A program made the position numbers and the translations under genes. The notes beneath the pieces are model-generated. The model had not been told where the DNA came from and searched no databases. It was given only the letters and a program-made list of their open reading frames with translations. Below, piece after piece: positions 24,596 through 33,376 of a DNA stretch of 33,909 nt. Each line of letters begins with the position of its first letter. Position 1 is the first letter of the stretch. This DNA comes from Nodosilinea sp. P-1105 (GTDB lineage Bacteria; Cyanobacteriota; Cyanobacteriia; Phormidesmidales; Phormidesmidaceae), in contig NZ_SMDQ01000063.1 in assembly GCF_012911975.1 (NCBI RefSeq), positions 1-33,909 of the forward strand. Reading direction: 5' to 3'.

Positions 24596-27500
24596 TCCCC
24601 CCATCCTCAGCTTCGACCTTGACCCCGGCCCGGCCCTGACAGAACTCTGTCGGCTGCTGCGGTTCGCCCAGGGGGAATTCACGCTGATTGTGGCGGTGTG
24701 CAACGCCGCCGAGCACCGCCAAATCCTGGTAAAACAGTTGCGCCAGCGCTGCCCCATCCCCTTCCAGGAACTTACCCTTGACCCCAAGGTCGATACACTA
24801 TTTAGTACCCTGCACCAGGCCATTGGCGACCCACCCCCCGCTGCTCTCATGGTCTACGGGCTGGAAGCGGTGCAGGATATGGACTCGTTGCTGGTCGCCA
24901 CCAACCAAATTCGGGAAGAGTTTCGCCAGTTCCCCTTCCCACTAGTGCTGTGGCTGACCGACCACGGTCAGCGCCACCTGATCCGCACCGCCCCCGACTT
25001 CTACACCTGGGCCAGCACGGTTCATTTCCCCACTCCACCCACCTACTTCCAACGGTTCCTGGATGAGTTGATCGCCTCTGTTTGGCAGCAGGTACTCACC
25101 TCCCAGGAAAACCGCTTTCTCAGCACCGCTGAACTGGGGCTTACCCCTGGTTCCCCCCGTTGCCAAGAACTAGAAACCAGCCTCGCCGCCCTGCATCAAG
25201 CCGGGATTGCTCTCAGCCCCAGCCAAGCTGCCGCCCTCGCCTTTGTCCGGGGCCGCATTGCCGACAACAATACTGATCAGGCCCGCTACCACTACGAAGC
25301 CAGCCTCACCCAGTGGCAAGCCCTGGCCGATCGCCTCGATCCGCCGCCCCACAGCCTAGAGAATGTTGGCCATCTCCAGTTTTACCTGGGCCTGTGGTGG
25401 CGCAATCGCTCGGTGCGCGATCGCCGCGAATTTGAATCCGCCTGCCAAACCGCCTGCGACTACTTTGCCGCCGCCGTTGCCACCCTCACCCAGGCCCACC
25501 GCCCAGAGGCCACCGCCAAGTACATCAACTACTGGGCCGAAGCCCTGCACCGCCTGGAACAGTGGGACACCCTGGCCCTGGTGGCCCAGCAAGCCCTCGA
25601 CCTGCACAAATCCCGCCAAGACCCCATCCGCCAGGCCCGCGCCCTGGGCTTTTTGGCCGAAGTCGCCCTCCACCACAAAGATTGGCCCACCGCCCAAACC
25701 CAGGCCCAAACCGCCCTCCAGCTGATCGATTCCCCTACCTTCTCACCCCTGCACCCCTCCACTCCCCCAGACCCCACCTTCCTAGACTGGGTCAACCGAT
25801 TCCACCGCAGTTGGTATCTCTTTTCCTTGGGTAAAGCCCAATGCGCCCAGGGGCAAATCGATGCTGCCGTAGCTACCCTGGAGCAGGCCACGGCCACTAC
25901 TCAGCCCGAATATGACCCCCAACTCTACAGCCTGGTGCTGGGCCAATTGCGCCAGGGCTATTTTCAGCAGGGGCGCTATTTAGATGCCTTTCAAACTCGG
26001 CGGCGGCAAGAGGCGATCGAGAGTCGGTTTAATTTTCGGGCTTTTGTGGGGGCAGGTCGCCTACAACCGAAACAGACCGTCGCCAACCCAGCCTTACCTG
26101 CCGATGCCCTGGGCCAGGATGCCATTGTTGCCTCTGGCCGCAAGCACGATGTTAAACGCCTGGTACACCGCCTAGCCCAGGACGAATTTACCCTCACCAT
26201 CATCTATGGCCCCTCTGGGGTGGGCAAAAGCTCTCTCCTGGAGGCCGGACTGGTGCCCGCCCTGGAACAGGAACGCTGGGAAGGGCGACGGGTGCTTCCC
26301 CTCCGCCTCCGAGACTACGGCAACTGGGCCAAGGATCTAGCTGAGGATCTACAGGCTACCCTCCTCGACCATCCCCTCCTGGGAGAGGCCAGGGGTGGGG
26401 CAACTCCCCCGAAACCCAGCCCGCCCTCTGGAAACTCCCTCCAGGCGGAACCCACCCCGCCCAGCGGGCACTCCTCCCAGACGGATGCGGTGCTAGACCT
26501 GATCCGTCAGCAGACCCAGCGCAACCGGGTGCTGGTGCTGATTTTTGACCAGTTTGAAGAATTTTTCTTTGAGTGCGACCAACCCGGCACCCGGCACCAG
26601 TTTTACCAATTCCTGCGCCAGAGCTTAACCACCCCCTTCGTCAAGGTGGTGCTGTCCCTGCGGGAGGACTACATTCACTACCTGCTAGAGTGGCAACGCC
26701 TGGTGGGTAATCTGGCCATCATCGACAACAACATTCTGGATAAAAAGTGGCTCTACTACCTGGGCAACTTCACCCCCACGGAAGCCAAGACCGTCATCAC
26801 CGACCTGACGGAACCCACCCCCTACGTCCCCGCCGTTGACCTGGTGGAGCAGGTGGTGGCCGACCTGGCCGCAGAAGCCGGAGAGGTGCGCCCCATTGAG
26901 CTACAAATTGTCGGTGCCCAACTACAAGCCACGGGCATCAGCACCCTCGCCGCTTACCAAACCCTTGGCCCCAGCGCCAAAGCCAGCCTGGTACAGCAAT
27001 ACCTGGCTGATGTGGTGTTCGACTGCGGCCCGGTGGAACACCAACGCTTGGCAGACCTGGTGCTCTACCTGCTGACCGATGATAAGGGCACCCGCCCCCG
27101 CAAAACCAAAGCCAACCTGGCCCAAGACCTGCGAACCCTGATGCCCCATACCAACCTGGATGAGGCCGCCTTTGCTCTGGTGCTAGATATCCTCACCCAG
27201 TCGGGGTTGGTAATTCATGTTCCAGAAGCGCCCGAAGACCGCTACCAATTGGTGCATGACTACCTAGCGGCGTTTATTCACCATCAGCAAGCCCCCCGCC
27301 TGAAGACTGTGATGGCGGAACTGGAGCAAGAAAAGCGCCAACGCCAACAGGCCGAAGCTGAACGCGAAGAACTGGCCACCGCCAACCGCAAAGCCCGCCG
27401 TCGTTTATGGTTGAGCTCTGGACTACTGGCCGCCTCTGTCTTGGGTACGGTGGTAGCCATTCCCAGTGCTATCTCGGCCTATCGAGTGGCCCAAGCCGAA

Positions 27501-30467
27501 CGGGCCATCGCCGCACAGGAGCGGGACAAAGCGGATCAGGCGCAACAAGAGGTTAGGACAGCATCTCAACGGGTTCAACAGGCTCGTGAAGCCGAAGCGG
27601 TGGCTAACCAGGCTAGACAGGAAGCAGATCAACTAGCCCAGGCCGCTGCAAACCGCCAAACGGAAGCTGAACAGGCGGCGGAACAGGCTCAAGAGGATGC
27701 CCAAACTGCCCAAGCCGCTGCCCAAGCTGCTCGCAGCGCTAAAGGTGTGGCCCTAAGCGAACAACAAGCCGCCCAGCGCCAAGCTGAAGAAGCCCAGGAA
27801 GCTGCCGACGCGGCTGAACAGTTGCGCATTACGGCAGCAAAGGAAGCGTTAGAGGCCCAGCAACTCGCCCAATCTGCCCGACGACAGCAGGAGGTAGCCC
27901 GTGCTGGCACCCAGCTAGAGCAACGGGGAACCGCCATTTTGCGTCTGAGTGATACGCGCCTGAGCCAAGCCGAAGCTCTGATCGAAGCCCTACAGCTTGG
28001 CTACGAACTAAAGGCCCTACTTCCCACCGCCAACGCCCGTAGCGATCAGATCACGCTGAAAAACTATCCGGCCTATAGCCCTCTGTTAGCCCTGCGGCTG
28101 GCTACCAATTCCTTAGCCGAGCGAGCCAGCTATGAAGGCGAGTTCCTCATCGCCTTCCCCCTGCTCTCTTCTGCCTTTATCGACTTTACTCCTGACGGAA
28201 ACAGACTCTTAACCTACTCGTCAAGCGATAGGAAGACCTACTTATGGAGCTTCAGTGGTACGAAGCAGGCCAGCTATGAGGGCAGATTTCACGCCTTTAC
28301 CCCGGATGGTCAAGGGTTGGTGACCTCTTCTGATACAAAGACTTGGCTGTGGAGTCTCAGTGGTACGAAGCAGGCTAGCTATGAGGGTCCCTTCGAAGCC
28401 TTTACCCCGGATGGTCAAGGGCTGGTGACCTCTTACGGTGATACGAGCCGGCTGTGGAGCCTCAACGGTATGGAGCAGGCCAGCTATGAGGGCGCGTTCC
28501 GTGCCTTTGCTCCCGATGAGCAAGGGCTGGTCACAGAATCCTGGCGCGATGGCAAGAGCCGACTATGGAGCCTTAACGGTATGGAGCGATCCAGCTATGA
28601 GGGAAAGTTTCGCGGCTTTACTCCGGATGGCCAAGGGCTTTTGACCTATTTCTTGCGCGATGACAAGAGCCGACTATGGAGCCTCAGCGGCAAGGAGCAG
28701 GCCAGCTATGAGGGAGAGTTTCGCGGCTTTACCCCGGATGGTCAAGAGCTGGTGACTGATTTCTTGCGCGATGACAAGAGCCGACTATGGAGCCTCAGCG
28801 GCAAGGAGCAAGCCAGCTATGAGGGTAGGTTCCACGCCTTTACCCCAGATGGTCAGGGGCTAATAACCAGTTCTGGGGACGATGGCAAGAGCCGATGGTG
28901 GAACCTCAGCGGTATTGAGCAGGCCAGTTATGAGGGCAGATTCCGTGACTTCACCCCGGATGGCCAAGGGCTGGTGACCGTTTCCAGCGATGATAGCAAG
29001 GTCTGGCTATGGAGCCTGAGTGGTAGAGAGCAGGCCAGCTTTGACGGCGAGTTCCGCGGCTTTACTCCAGATGGGCAAGGGCTGGCAACCCTTTCCAGAC
29101 GCAGTAGTAAGATTCAGCTATGGAACCTGAGCGGTACGGAGCAGGCCAGCTTTGACGGCAATTTCCACAGCTTCACCCCAGATGGACAAGGGCTGGTGGT
29201 AGTTCAACCGGGTCAAGCAAGACTATTTAATCTAACAGGACGTCGTTTGGTCAATGAACGATTATTGGCTTGGGCACCTGATCAGAAAGGCGTAATAACC
29301 TATGCTGAGAGCGACGGCAAGAGTCGGCTGTGGAGCCTAAACGGCACAGAGCAGACCAGCTATGAAGGAGAGTTCCGCGCCTTTACCCCCTATGGGCAGG
29401 GACTAGTGACCTACGGGAGCGATGGCAAGAGTCGGCTGTGGAGTCTGAGCGGCACAGAACAGTCTAGCTATGAAGGAGAGTTTCGCGCCTTTACTCCCGA
29501 TGAACAAGGGCTAGTGACTTACTGCGATAGAGACGATCAGAGCCGATTATGGAGTCTGAGCGGCACGGAGCAGGCCCGCTATAAGGGCAGGCTCCACACC
29601 TTTACCCCGAATGGTCAATGGCTAGTGACTGTTTCTAGAACAGGATTCGAGTCTTGGCTGTGGAGCATCAGTGGCACAGAGCAAGCATACTATCAGGGCT
29701 CTTTCTATGGCTTTACCCCCGATGGGCAAGGACTTTTCATCTATTCCTGGCGCGATGGTAGGAGCCATCTGCGGAGCCTCAGCGGGACAGAGCAAGCTAG
29801 CTATGAGGGCGAGGTACTTGGCTTGACCTCGGATGGGCAGGGGCTAGTCACTTATTCCAGGATTGATGTCAAGAGCTGGGTGTGGAGCTTGAATGGCACG
29901 GAGCAAGCTAGCTATGAAGGGGAGGTACTTGGTTTTACTCCGGATAAACAAGGTGTTTTTACTTATTATTTGCGAGATGGCAAGAGCCGCCTTTTGAGCC
30001 TGAATGGTGTAGAGCAGGCCAGCTATGATGGCCTACTCCGCGGTTTGACCTCCAATGGTCAAGGGCTGGTGACTATTTCTAGGAGCGACGGCAAGAGCCG
30101 CTTGTGGAGCCTCAGCGGCACCGAGCAGGCCAGCTTTGAAGGCTTGTTCCGAGGCTTTACGCCAGATGAGCAAGGGCTGTATACCGATTCTGATTATGGC
30201 ACCACAAGTCTATGGAGCCTATCCGGAGAACGGTTGGCAGAATTCACCGGACGCATGACCACCAGCTTTGGTATGGGATTCACTCGCTTCAGCGACGATG
30301 GGCAATACCTGATCACCTCCCTCGATGACACCACCCACCAAATTTGGCAGCTCGACAACGGCCTAGACGACCTGCTGGCCCGTGGCTGCAACCTGCTGGC
30401 CAACCACTTCCAGGCCAACCCCGGCAAACGCGAAGAACTGGGCATCTGCCTCGATCATCCCCTTTAA
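24588..30467 (+). CDS. Giant TPR/STAND/TM/coiled-coil/propeller protein
   Basis: 1959 residues. The N-terminal ~200 residues (FDLDPGPALTELCRLLRF...) resemble a small NTPase-like or adaptor fold without a clear P-loop. About 200-500 is helical and TPR-like (ARYHYEASLTQWQALADRL, ALDLHKSRQDPIRQARALGFLAE). A STAND-type NTPase follows: Walker A GPSGVGKSS (541-549) and Walker B VLIFDQFEEF with D654, then LSLREDYIHYL. A transmembrane helix lies near 940-962. About 965-1130 is a long Ala/Gln/Glu-rich coiled coil. From about 1180 to 1930 there are some 20 WD-like repeats of 34-37 residues with the unit ASYEGEFRGFTPDGQGLVT and SRLWSLSGTEQ. The tail DDLLARGCNLLANHF...LGICLDHPL is typical of cyanobacterial WD40 proteins. 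It is translationally coupled to the upstream NTPase. The likely role is a membrane-anchored sensor switch. Confidence 0.8.
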   Translation: MTDPPILSFDLDPGPALTELCRLLRFAQGEFTLIVAVCNAAEHRQILVKQLRQRCPIPFQELTLDPKVDTLFSTLHQAIGDPPPAALMVYGLEAVQDMDSLLVATNQIREEFRQFPFPLVLWLTDHGQRHLIRTAPDFYTWASTVHFPTPPTYFQRFLDELIASVWQQVLTSQENRFLSTAELGLTPGSPRCQELETSLAALHQAGIALSPSQAAALAFVRGRIADNNTDQARYHYEASLTQWQALADRLDPPPHSLENVGHLQFYLGLWWRNRSVRDRREFESACQTACDYFAAAVATLTQAHRPEATAKYINYWAEALHRLEQWDTLALVAQQALDLHKSRQDPIRQARALGFLAEVALHHKDWPTAQTQAQTALQLIDSPTFSPLHPSTPPDPTFLDWVNRFHRSWYLFSLGKAQCAQGQIDAAVATLEQATATTQPEYDPQLYSLVLGQLRQGYFQQGRYLDAFQTRRRQEAIESRFNFRAFVGAGRLQPKQTVANPALPADALGQDAIVASGRKHDVKRLVHRLAQDEFTLTIIYGPSGVGKSSLLEAGLVPALEQERWEGRRVLPLRLRDYGNWAKDLAEDLQATLLDHPLLGEARGGATPPKPSPPSGNSLQAEPTPPSGHSSQTDAVLDLIRQQTQRNRVLVLIFDQFEEFFFECDQPGTRHQFYQFLRQSLTTPFVKVVLSLREDYIHYLLEWQRLVGNLAIIDNNILDKKWLYYLGNFTPTEAKTVITDLTEPTPYVPAVDLVEQVVADLAAEAGEVRPIELQIVGAQLQATGISTLAAYQTLGPSAKASLVQQYLADVVFDCGPVEHQRLADLVLYLLTDDKGTRPRKTKANLAQDLRTLMPHTNLDEAAFALVLDILTQSGLVIHVPEAPEDRYQLVHDYLAAFIHHQQAPRLKTVMAELEQEKRQRQQAEAEREELATANRKARRRLWLSSGLLAASVLGTVVAIPSAISAYRVAQAERAIAAQERDKADQAQQEVRTASQRVQQAREAEAVANQARQEADQLAQAAANRQTEAEQAAEQAQEDAQTAQAAAQAARSAKGVALSEQQAAQRQAEEAQEAADAAEQLRITAAKEALEAQQLAQSARRQQEVARAGTQLEQRGTAILRLSDTRLSQAEALIEALQLGYELKALLPTANARSDQITLKNYPAYSPLLALRLATNSLAERASYEGEFLIAFPLLSSAFIDFTPDGNRLLTYSSSDRKTYLWSFSGTKQASYEGRFHAFTPDGQGLVTSSDTKTWLWSLSGTKQASYEGPFEAFTPDGQGLVTSYGDTSRLWSLNGMEQASYEGAFRAFAPDEQGLVTESWRDGKSRLWSLNGMERSSYEGKFRGFTPDGQGLLTYFLRDDKSRLWSLSGKEQASYEGEFRGFTPDGQELVTDFLRDDKSRLWSLSGKEQASYEGRFHAFTPDGQGLITSSGDDGKSRWWNLSGIEQASYEGRFRDFTPDGQGLVTVSSDDSKVWLWSLSGREQASFDGEFRGFTPDGQGLATLSRRSSKIQLWNLSGTEQASFDGNFHSFTPDGQGLVVVQPGQARLFNLTGRRLVNERLLAWAPDQKGVITYAESDGKSRLWSLNGTEQTSYEGEFRAFTPYGQGLVTYGSDGKSRLWSLSGTEQSSYEGEFRAFTPDEQGLVTYCDRDDQSRLWSLSGTEQARYKGRLHTFTPNGQWLVTVSRTGFESWLWSISGTEQAYYQGSFYGFTPDGQGLFIYSWRDGRSHLRSLSGTEQASYEGEVLGLTSDGQGLVTYSRIDVKSWVWSLNGTEQASYEGEVLGFTPDKQGVFTYYLRDGKSRLLSLNGVEQASYDGLLRGLTSNGQGLVTISRSDGKSRLWSLSGTEQASFEGLFRGFTPDEQGLYTDSDYGTTSLWSLSGERLAEFTGRMTTSFGMGFTRFSDDGQYLITSLDDTTHQIWQLDNGLDDLLARGCNLLANHFQANPGKREELGICLDHPL
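28120..30250 (+). repeat. Coding tandem repeats of ~102-111 bp (short WD-like units)
   Basis: About 20 units of 34-37 codons, each with SYEG, FTPDGQGLVT and SRLWSLSGTEQ. They are shorter than the usual 40-42 residue WD40 blade and lack the GH...WD spacing, with YEG replacing the GH loop. A break after unit 9 (29200-29300, VVVQPGQARLFNLTGRRLV then NERLLAWAPDQKGV) may separate two propellers. Confidence 0.85.
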
Positions 30468-30702
30468 TCCTTCAAAGGATCCCGAAGGGTACGTTCGCGG
30501 CTCAACCCATTCCCAGCTACCTACCCCACCCCCCATCTTCCCCCCAGCCGCAATGCACCCCAGAGAGATGAAGTCCGTCTCCCCTGGGCCTTTGGCCCGT
30601 TCCAGTATCCACTTAGTGGCATCGAATAAAGACCGATCCGGTAGCCCGATCAATCACAGTAACGCCGGGGATAGCGATAAATTTGTGTAGAGTTACAGCG
30701 TT

Positions 30703-30734
30703 TATGCAGGGTTTGAAAAGCGGTATGCAGGGTT
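30703..30734 (+). repeat. 11-bp direct repeat TATGCAGGGTT
   Basis: TATGCAGGGTT occurs at 30703-30713 and 30724-30734, one repeat start every 21 bases, about two helical turns. This spacing suits paired binding sites of a DNA-binding protein, such as a recombinase arm site, but no such protein is encoded nearby. Confidence 0.5.
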
Positions 30735-30914
30735 AGATGTAAGGTTAAAACCCTTATGGTGTAGGATTTTCAGATCTGTGTAGGACTCTGCCGATAAGAA
30801 ACCAACCAAAAAACTTTAAGGATTGTAAAAAGAAATTGGGTACAAATTGGGTATTCGACAAAATATTGATTTCCTGGAAAGCTTCTACAGCAATACTTTT
30901 GACCATCTCGCCGT

Positions 30915-30961
30915 CCACGTTGACATCGTGGGGGTCACTGGTTCGAGTCCAGTTACGTCCA
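30915..30961 (+). pseudogene. tRNA-Val(GAC) 3' fragment, putative attachment-site scar
   Basis: A perfect anticodon stem CCACG/CGTGG (30915-30919 and 30927-30931) encloses the loop TTGACAT with anticodon GAC. Variable bases GGGTC follow, then a perfect T arm ACTGG-TTCGAGT-CCAGT (30937-30953), then a 3' acceptor strand TACGTCC and A73. The upstream bases do not form a D arm or the matching acceptor strand, so the 5' half is absent. A block running from the anticodon stem to the 3' end is what tyrosine-recombinase integration into a tRNA gene leaves at the distal end of an element. No integrase gene is in the window. Confidence 0.7.
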
Positions 30962-30963
30962 TT

Positions 30964-30978
30964 AGGGCTTATAGCCCT
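30964..30978 (+). terminator. Small hairpin after the tRNA fragment
   Basis: AGGGCT-TAT-AGCCCT forms a 6-bp stem three bases after the tRNA fragment. It may be the old terminator of the tRNA gene. There is no long T run, so the call is tentative. Confidence 0.4.
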
Positions 30979-31280
30979 CATATCGAAGCTTTTAGGCAAT
31001 TCCTATGTAGTCTTGCTTATACTTGGTAGAGCTTGTTGGAGCTTCTTGAAACAGTTTTTTGTGTGCAGATTGTGTGCATGGGACAAAGCAAGCTATCTAG
31101 GCAGTGACCAGCCTACAAGTGAAAAGGTGATTTTCTATTCGACGCCGTCTCCCTTATAACTAGCTGATATTTTGCATTAGTTCTGAAAACAGGGCTTCAA
31201 TTATGCATCAATGCTTTCGATCTCATTGTGCAGCCAATCAACAAAAAGGCAAAAAACAGAAATCAGAGCGAATTAAGATA

Positions 31281-33080
31281 ATGAATGAAACAGACAAAAT
31301 AGAGAAAACATTAAACTCATTCCTGAAAAATGAGATGACAAATGTTTTATTTATAAGGGGTGAATGGGGGATAGGAAAAACCTATTTTTGGGAAAGCTAT
31401 ATCAGAAAAAAGTTAAACCAAAATAAAGTCGAAAATCTAGCTTATTCTTACGTCTCTTTATTTGGAGTGTCTAATATAAGCCAGTTAAGAGAAAAGATTC
31501 AGAGTTCCGCCAAGATTATAGATAGCGGTGGATCGTCCATAAGGAAAATAGAAGAATTTGCAAACGAACAGAACCAGATATTTCAACTCCTATACGGAAA
31601 TAAAGCAAGGCAACTAGAATCCAAATTTTCAATTATTCCAAAAATAGTAAGTCGCGCGAGATTGGGAACTCTTCAATTAGGGTTTATTTCGGAATTCTAC
31701 AGACAATATAGAGAAAGCCTTATCTTTGACTACCTTGTTTGCATCGACGATTTTGAAAGGAAGCAAGATGATTTGGAAGTTGGTCAAGTGATGGGACTGA
31801 TCAATGAATTAAGCTTTCAGAGGAAGTGCAAAGTCGTTGTCATTCTAAATGAAGAAAAATTAGACAAAGAGAATGCCATTGACTTCAAAAAATATAGAGA
31901 AAAAATTGCTGATGTTGAAATCAGATACTCACCTAGCACACAAGAGAATATCTTGAAGGTTTTTTCTGGAAAAGAGTTTTACTTTGAGAGAATACTGCAA
32001 ATTTTCCAGTATCTAGGCTCTGTTAATATCAGAATCTTTAAGCGATTCAAGTGGGCGATAGAGCACATTCAGGAATACACGAATGCTTGTGAAGATGCTG
32101 TGAAGGTAGAGGTAGCAGCTCATTTAGCGCTTTATTCCTGGGCTTTTCTTGAGTCTGACCAAGATCTATCCCTGCCATTTGTGAAACAAAGCTTAAACAC
32201 ATATGGTTACATACTAGTAAATATGCAGAAAGACAAAGATGACTCTATGTTCACGGAACACGAAAAGCGTTGGTTGAATGAAGTCATTCCTAATCTGCCG
32301 ATAAGTGAAGCCAAGTATGATGAAAATATAACTAATCTCATCCAATACGGATACTTATTGGATGAAGAAGATTTTATTGAAAACATATCGGAAGAGAACG
32401 AAAAGGAAAAAAAATACCAATACAGGCAGCGTATTGAGAATGTATTTGCCATGTATCAATACTCCCTACGTGATAATCAGAAAGAAATAGTGCAAGCATC
32501 TCATGATCTTTTAGCTATAGGACTAGAGAAAATACTGTTTAGCGACTTTTCAAAAGTAATTACATTGCTAGATGCTTTAGAAGAGAACACGGACTCGTAT
32601 ATTGAAGAATATTGTCAGGTCAATCCAGATGTTATTAGAGAAATAGCTTCTGACTCTTCTTTCACTCGAAGCAATATTAAGAGCAAGCTTCTTGCAGAGA
32701 AGGTTGAGAACGCTCGAGTCGCGATGCGTGAAGACATTAACCTTGACAGTGTTTTGACTCACATTATGCAGAAACAAAGTCACCGCACGGAACAAATAGA
32801 TTTTCTCTGTTCTCTGAGTCCATCTGATATTTTTAATTGGATAAAAAGGATGATTAGACAATCTTTAGATAAAGATGCAAATAATATTGCGGAAAAACTA
32901 CAAGATACTCTGTACTACTTTCGCGGCATGAAAGGCCAGGATAATGATGCTAATGCAAAATACAGGCTTATTCTTGAAAACTTTGAGTCTGCCCTTAAAT
33001 TATTGGCGAATGATTGTACTATCAATAGAGTAAGGGTTCAAAACTTGTATAGGATTGATTTAGAAAATCAGATTGATTAG
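31281..33080 (+). CDS. KAP-type P-loop NTPase, AT-rich, probably acquired
   Basis: 599 residues from the ATG at 31281. An in-frame ATG at 31203 adds 26 basic residues and is less likely, because the family usually begins shortly before the P-loop. Walker A is GEWGIGKTYF (27-36) and Walker B is LVCIDDFERK (D156, D157). NVLFIRGEWGIGKT and AYSYVSLFGVSN are typical of KAP-like 'P-loop NTPase fold' proteins found in defence islands. No transmembrane insert or C-terminal enzyme domain is evident; the rest is mostly helical. Its DNA is far more AT-rich than the neighbours and I see no GCGATCGC in it, both signs of recent transfer. It stands alone between the tRNA scar and a palindromic repeat, so it may be a single-gene system. 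Confidence 0.7.
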   Translation: MNETDKIEKTLNSFLKNEMTNVLFIRGEWGIGKTYFWESYIRKKLNQNKVENLAYSYVSLFGVSNISQLREKIQSSAKIIDSGGSSIRKIEEFANEQNQIFQLLYGNKARQLESKFSIIPKIVSRARLGTLQLGFISEFYRQYRESLIFDYLVCIDDFERKQDDLEVGQVMGLINELSFQRKCKVVVILNEEKLDKENAIDFKKYREKIADVEIRYSPSTQENILKVFSGKEFYFERILQIFQYLGSVNIRIFKRFKWAIEHIQEYTNACEDAVKVEVAAHLALYSWAFLESDQDLSLPFVKQSLNTYGYILVNMQKDKDDSMFTEHEKRWLNEVIPNLPISEAKYDENITNLIQYGYLLDEEDFIENISEENEKEKKYQYRQRIENVFAMYQYSLRDNQKEIVQASHDLLAIGLEKILFSDFSKVITLLDALEENTDSYIEEYCQVNPDVIREIASDSSFTRSNIKSKLLAEKVENARVAMREDINLDSVLTHIMQKQSHRTEQIDFLCSLSPSDIFNWIKRMIRQSLDKDANNIAEKLQDTLYYFRGMKGQDNDANAKYRLILENFESALKLLANDCTINRVRVQNLYRIDLENQID

Positions 33081-33088
33081 TTTTGTCG

Positions 33089-33164
33089 TAGGTTGGGTTA
33101 GCGTTAGCGTAACCCAACAAAACCGTTACTGGTGTTGGGTTTCGCTTCGCTCAACGCCAACCTA
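33089..33164. repeat. Cyanobacterial GTTGGGTT-type palindromic repeat
   Basis: Outer arms TAGGTTGG (33089-33096) and CCAACCTA (33157-33164) enclose a 9-bp perfect hairpin, GTTGGGTTA/TAACCCAAC (33092-33118), and a second imperfect one. It begins 8 bp after the KAP-type stop codon and may serve as its terminator. Repeats of this type are common between cyanobacterial genes. Confidence 0.75.
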
Positions 33165-33251
33165 TATTAGAAATTTTGTCAGTCAATCAGGATATGAACA
33201 GATGCTTCCAGTTCCAGGGCACAGTTTGAGATCCTTATGAGTAGTGGTATA

Positions 33252-33310
33252 CCAAGTCCAGCTCGGGATCTGGAGTTTTCCCACAGGCAGAACTCCAGGT
33301 CTGGACTTGG
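33252..33310 (-). repeat. 59-bp dispersed cruciform repeat, copy 2
   Basis: The inverted partner of 22852-22910 (55 of 59 bases identical). Here the outer stem CCAAGTCCAG/CTGGACTTGG is a perfect 10 bp and the inner stem CTGGAGTT/AACTCCAG is 8 bp. The copies differ at four positions only. Confidence 0.8.
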
Positions 33311-33376
33311 ATCTGGTTTAACTTTATTCAGAGAGTACTAAGCTTTATTGAAATTTGGCTAATTCCTTTGACAGGA

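Larger units (their letters stand above)
30468..31280. other. Intergenic junction zone with integration remnants
   Basis: About 800 bases without a supported gene. They contain a direct repeat (30703-30734), a tRNA-Val fragment (30915-30961) and a small hairpin (30964-30978). GC content falls visibly from left to right across it. A short minus-strand frame at about 30610-30685 (reading KFIAIPGVTVIDRATG) could be a gene remnant, but I do not recognise it. The AT-rich bases before 31281 probably hold the promoter of the KAP-type gene. Confidence 0.5.

Noticed and set aside
30840..30961. Complete tRNA gene
   Set aside because: No D arm and no 5' acceptor strand complementary to TACGTCC could be found upstream of the anticodon stem.
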